Source of the DNA: Alloascoidea africana
Lineage: Eukaryota; Ascomycota; Alloascoideomycetes; Alloascoideales; Alloascoideaceae
Assembly: GCA_030581615.1 (NCBI GenBank)
Contig: JAKTTT010000025.1
Span: 186,001 to 250,000, forward strand
Reading direction: 5' to 3'
DNA length: 64,000 bases
This document shows, one piece after another, positions 62,927 to 64,000 of this stretch. Position numbers and translations under genes: made by a program. The notes below the pieces were generated by a model that saw only the letters and a list, made by a program, of their open reading frames with translations, did not search any database and had not been told where the DNA came from. Every line of letters begins with the position of its first letter. Position 1 is the stretch's first letter.

Positions 62927-64000
62927 TCAAGCTATAGAAAGCTCCTCAAACTGTTCGTGTAATGGGACATTCTCAGGCTCAAACATCTTATGGCCGGTCC
63001 TCTTCGCCATGGATCTCAGAATATCTTTGTATCGGAAGAGGTAGCCCCGATCTTGGAAAGTCAGATACCTGCTGGAGGCAACCATACTTGCAATTAAAGC
63101 GACTGCGAACTGGCTATCAGGACTGACGCGCTCAGTAATGGTTTTGGCCATTTCTCTGCTGATCTCGGTCAAGAGAGCTTTGTTTGCAGGAATGTATGAG
63201 TGTGGCAGTGTCAATACCAACTGAAGTTGTTGCTTGTAAGTCTTTGCGACTATTTCACATTGTTCTTGCTCAATGGGGTTTTGCAAAAGCAGGGTTTCTT
63301 GTGTTGGAGATATAAAGGAGGGCAGCCACATTAGATTTGGCGGGATACTGTCTATTTGATCCAGGAGAGCTAAGCGCCGAAACTCTAGGTCAATTGGGAA
63401 ATCCAGATCCAGATTACTGAAAGCATTGGTGCTATCTTTAACTTTGCCTTCTTGTGAGGTTGTGGGAATATTATAGGCTTGCAGATTTCTGACACATTCC
63501 TGGTATTCGAGGACGTTTAAAATGACCTCGACAAAAGGGTCCTTGATCAAGTTTTTGTAATCTTTAAAGCCAAAGTAAAGAGGAGTACGATTCATCATCA
63601 GACTGCCCATGAAATCGTTAAACGCAAACAGTTTGAACACAAATAGTCCCACAGGTATTTCCAAAAACCGCTTCATGTCGGAGACCTGGGTGCTGAGAAC
63701 AGAGTAGACGGCATCGAGGTGCCGGTCGAGCTCGTGCAGTCTGATTCCTTGTAACTTGTCGTGGAGCATGAGTAGTACAATGAGACACACGAGCCCGCAA
63801 ACCTCGTTCAGATCATGAGTGGTGGACTGGGACGCAATCTTGGAACTGATTCTTTTGCGTATACTTTCGATTGCAATGTTGTGCTGGTGAACGTACTCGA
63901 AATACACATCGTGATCGTACTCAATGTCCTGGAAAGTGCCAGCTAGAGTGAGTAAGCCAGGGAGAATCTCCGGCATGACTTGGGATGCTGGAACAAGAAC
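62927..64000 (-). CDS. C-terminal part of a probable fungal-specific transcription factor, cut by the window edge
   Basis: An open frame from beyond 64000 to the stop at 62927; about 357 residues are visible, and the Met at 63974-63976 is internal. The translation is almost all helical: DIEYDHDVYFEYVHQHN, then LNEVCGLVCLIVLLMLHDKL, RLHELDRHLDAVYSVLS, MKRFLEIPVGLFVFKLFAFN, and MAKTITERVSPDSQFAVALI. The hydrophobic stretches are amphipathic helices rather than clear membrane spans. This pattern recalls the middle/C-terminal regulatory domain of Zn2Cys6 factors of the Fungal_trans_2 type. The DNA-binding part would lie outside the window, so the call is tentative. Confidence 0.5.
   Translation of the reverse strand, partial: VLVPASQVMPEILPGLLTLAGTFQDIEYDHDVYFEYVHQHNIAIESIRKRISSKIASQSTTHDLNEVCGLVCLIVLLMLHDKLQGIRLHELDRHLDAVYSVLSTQVSDMKRFLEIPVGLFVFKLFAFNDFMGSLMMNRTPLYFGFKDYKNLIKDPFVEVILNVLEYQECVRNLQAYNIPTTSQEGKVKDSTNAFSNLDLDFPIDLEFRRLALLDQIDSIPPNLMWLPSFISPTQETLLLQNPIEQEQCEIVAKTYKQQLQLVLTLPHSYIPANKALLTEISREMAKTITERVSPDSQFAVALIASMVASSRYLTFQDRGYLFRYKDILRSMAKRTGHKMFEPENVPLHEQFEELSIA

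Noticed and set aside
1-64000. CTG-Ser genetic code
   Set aside because: CTG codons fall at conserved Leu positions, for example in ALLIGINY of the metacaspase and GLFINNEF of the aldehyde dehydrogenase.
1-64000. Transposons, LTR elements, virus-like elements, CRISPR arrays
   Set aside because: No transposase, reverse transcriptase, integrase or capsid-like reading frame and no paired long terminal repeats or spaced repeats were seen; the short tandem repeats are simple-sequence runs.

Overview
The window is nuclear DNA of a budding yeast (Saccharomycotina). It carries yeast families such as RRN11, MDM34, IML2, a WSC sensor, UBP8, SRF1 and an ADH4-type dehydrogenase. Introns are more frequent than in Saccharomyces: UBP8 has five, UFD2 and SRF1 three each, and IML2, RHB1 and an OPA3-like gene two each. 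This suggests an early-branching or non-Saccharomycetaceae lineage, but I cannot name the genus. Introns start GTATGT/GTAAGT and usually carry a CTAAC-like branch site close to the 3' splice site. CTG reads as leucine at conserved positions (for example the ALLIGINY strand of the metacaspase), so this is not a CTG-Ser yeast.

Layout. 1-7.6 kb: a GAS-family glucanosyltransferase cut by the left edge, SAGA deubiquitinase UBP8, and a two-exon protein resembling the peroxisome-inheritance factor Inp1. 7.9-17 kb: a small unrecognised two-exon gene, a leucine-rich-repeat protein, an SPX-domain low-affinity phosphate transporter, unrecognised genes, and an FHA-kinase whose catalytic Asp is Asn. 17.9-23 kb: RRN11, an OPA3-like gene, NUS1, RPL35. 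23.4-36 kb: UFD2, an R3H-SUZ protein (RBS1-like), RDI1, OHCU decarboxylase, the 25-residue RPL41 with a 5'-leader intron, SRF1. 36.7-45.6 kb: exo-1,3-beta-glucanase, metacaspase MCA1, Rheb GTPase RHB1, a 69-residue free-standing biotinyl domain, iron-type alcohol dehydrogenase. 47.6-64 kb: an orphan ORF, aldehyde dehydrogenase, WSC sensor, ERMES subunit MDM34, IML2, tRNA-Ser(AGA), a prenylcysteine-lyase-family protein and the C-terminal part of a probable fungal transcription factor cut by the right edge.

The genes form no operon-like system. Themes recur: cell wall (GAS, EXG1, WSC), lipid and prenyl biology (NUS1, RHB1, RDI1, prenylcysteine lyase, SRF1), mitochondria (MDM34, OPA3-like, IML2), ubiquitin (UBP8, UFD2), and ethanol/acetaldehyde metabolism (ADH4-type, ALD). 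No transposon, retroelement or CRISPR array was seen. The most unusual item is the intronless, GC-rich free-standing biotinyl protein at 43478-43687, which in size and layout resembles bacterial single-domain biotin carriers.
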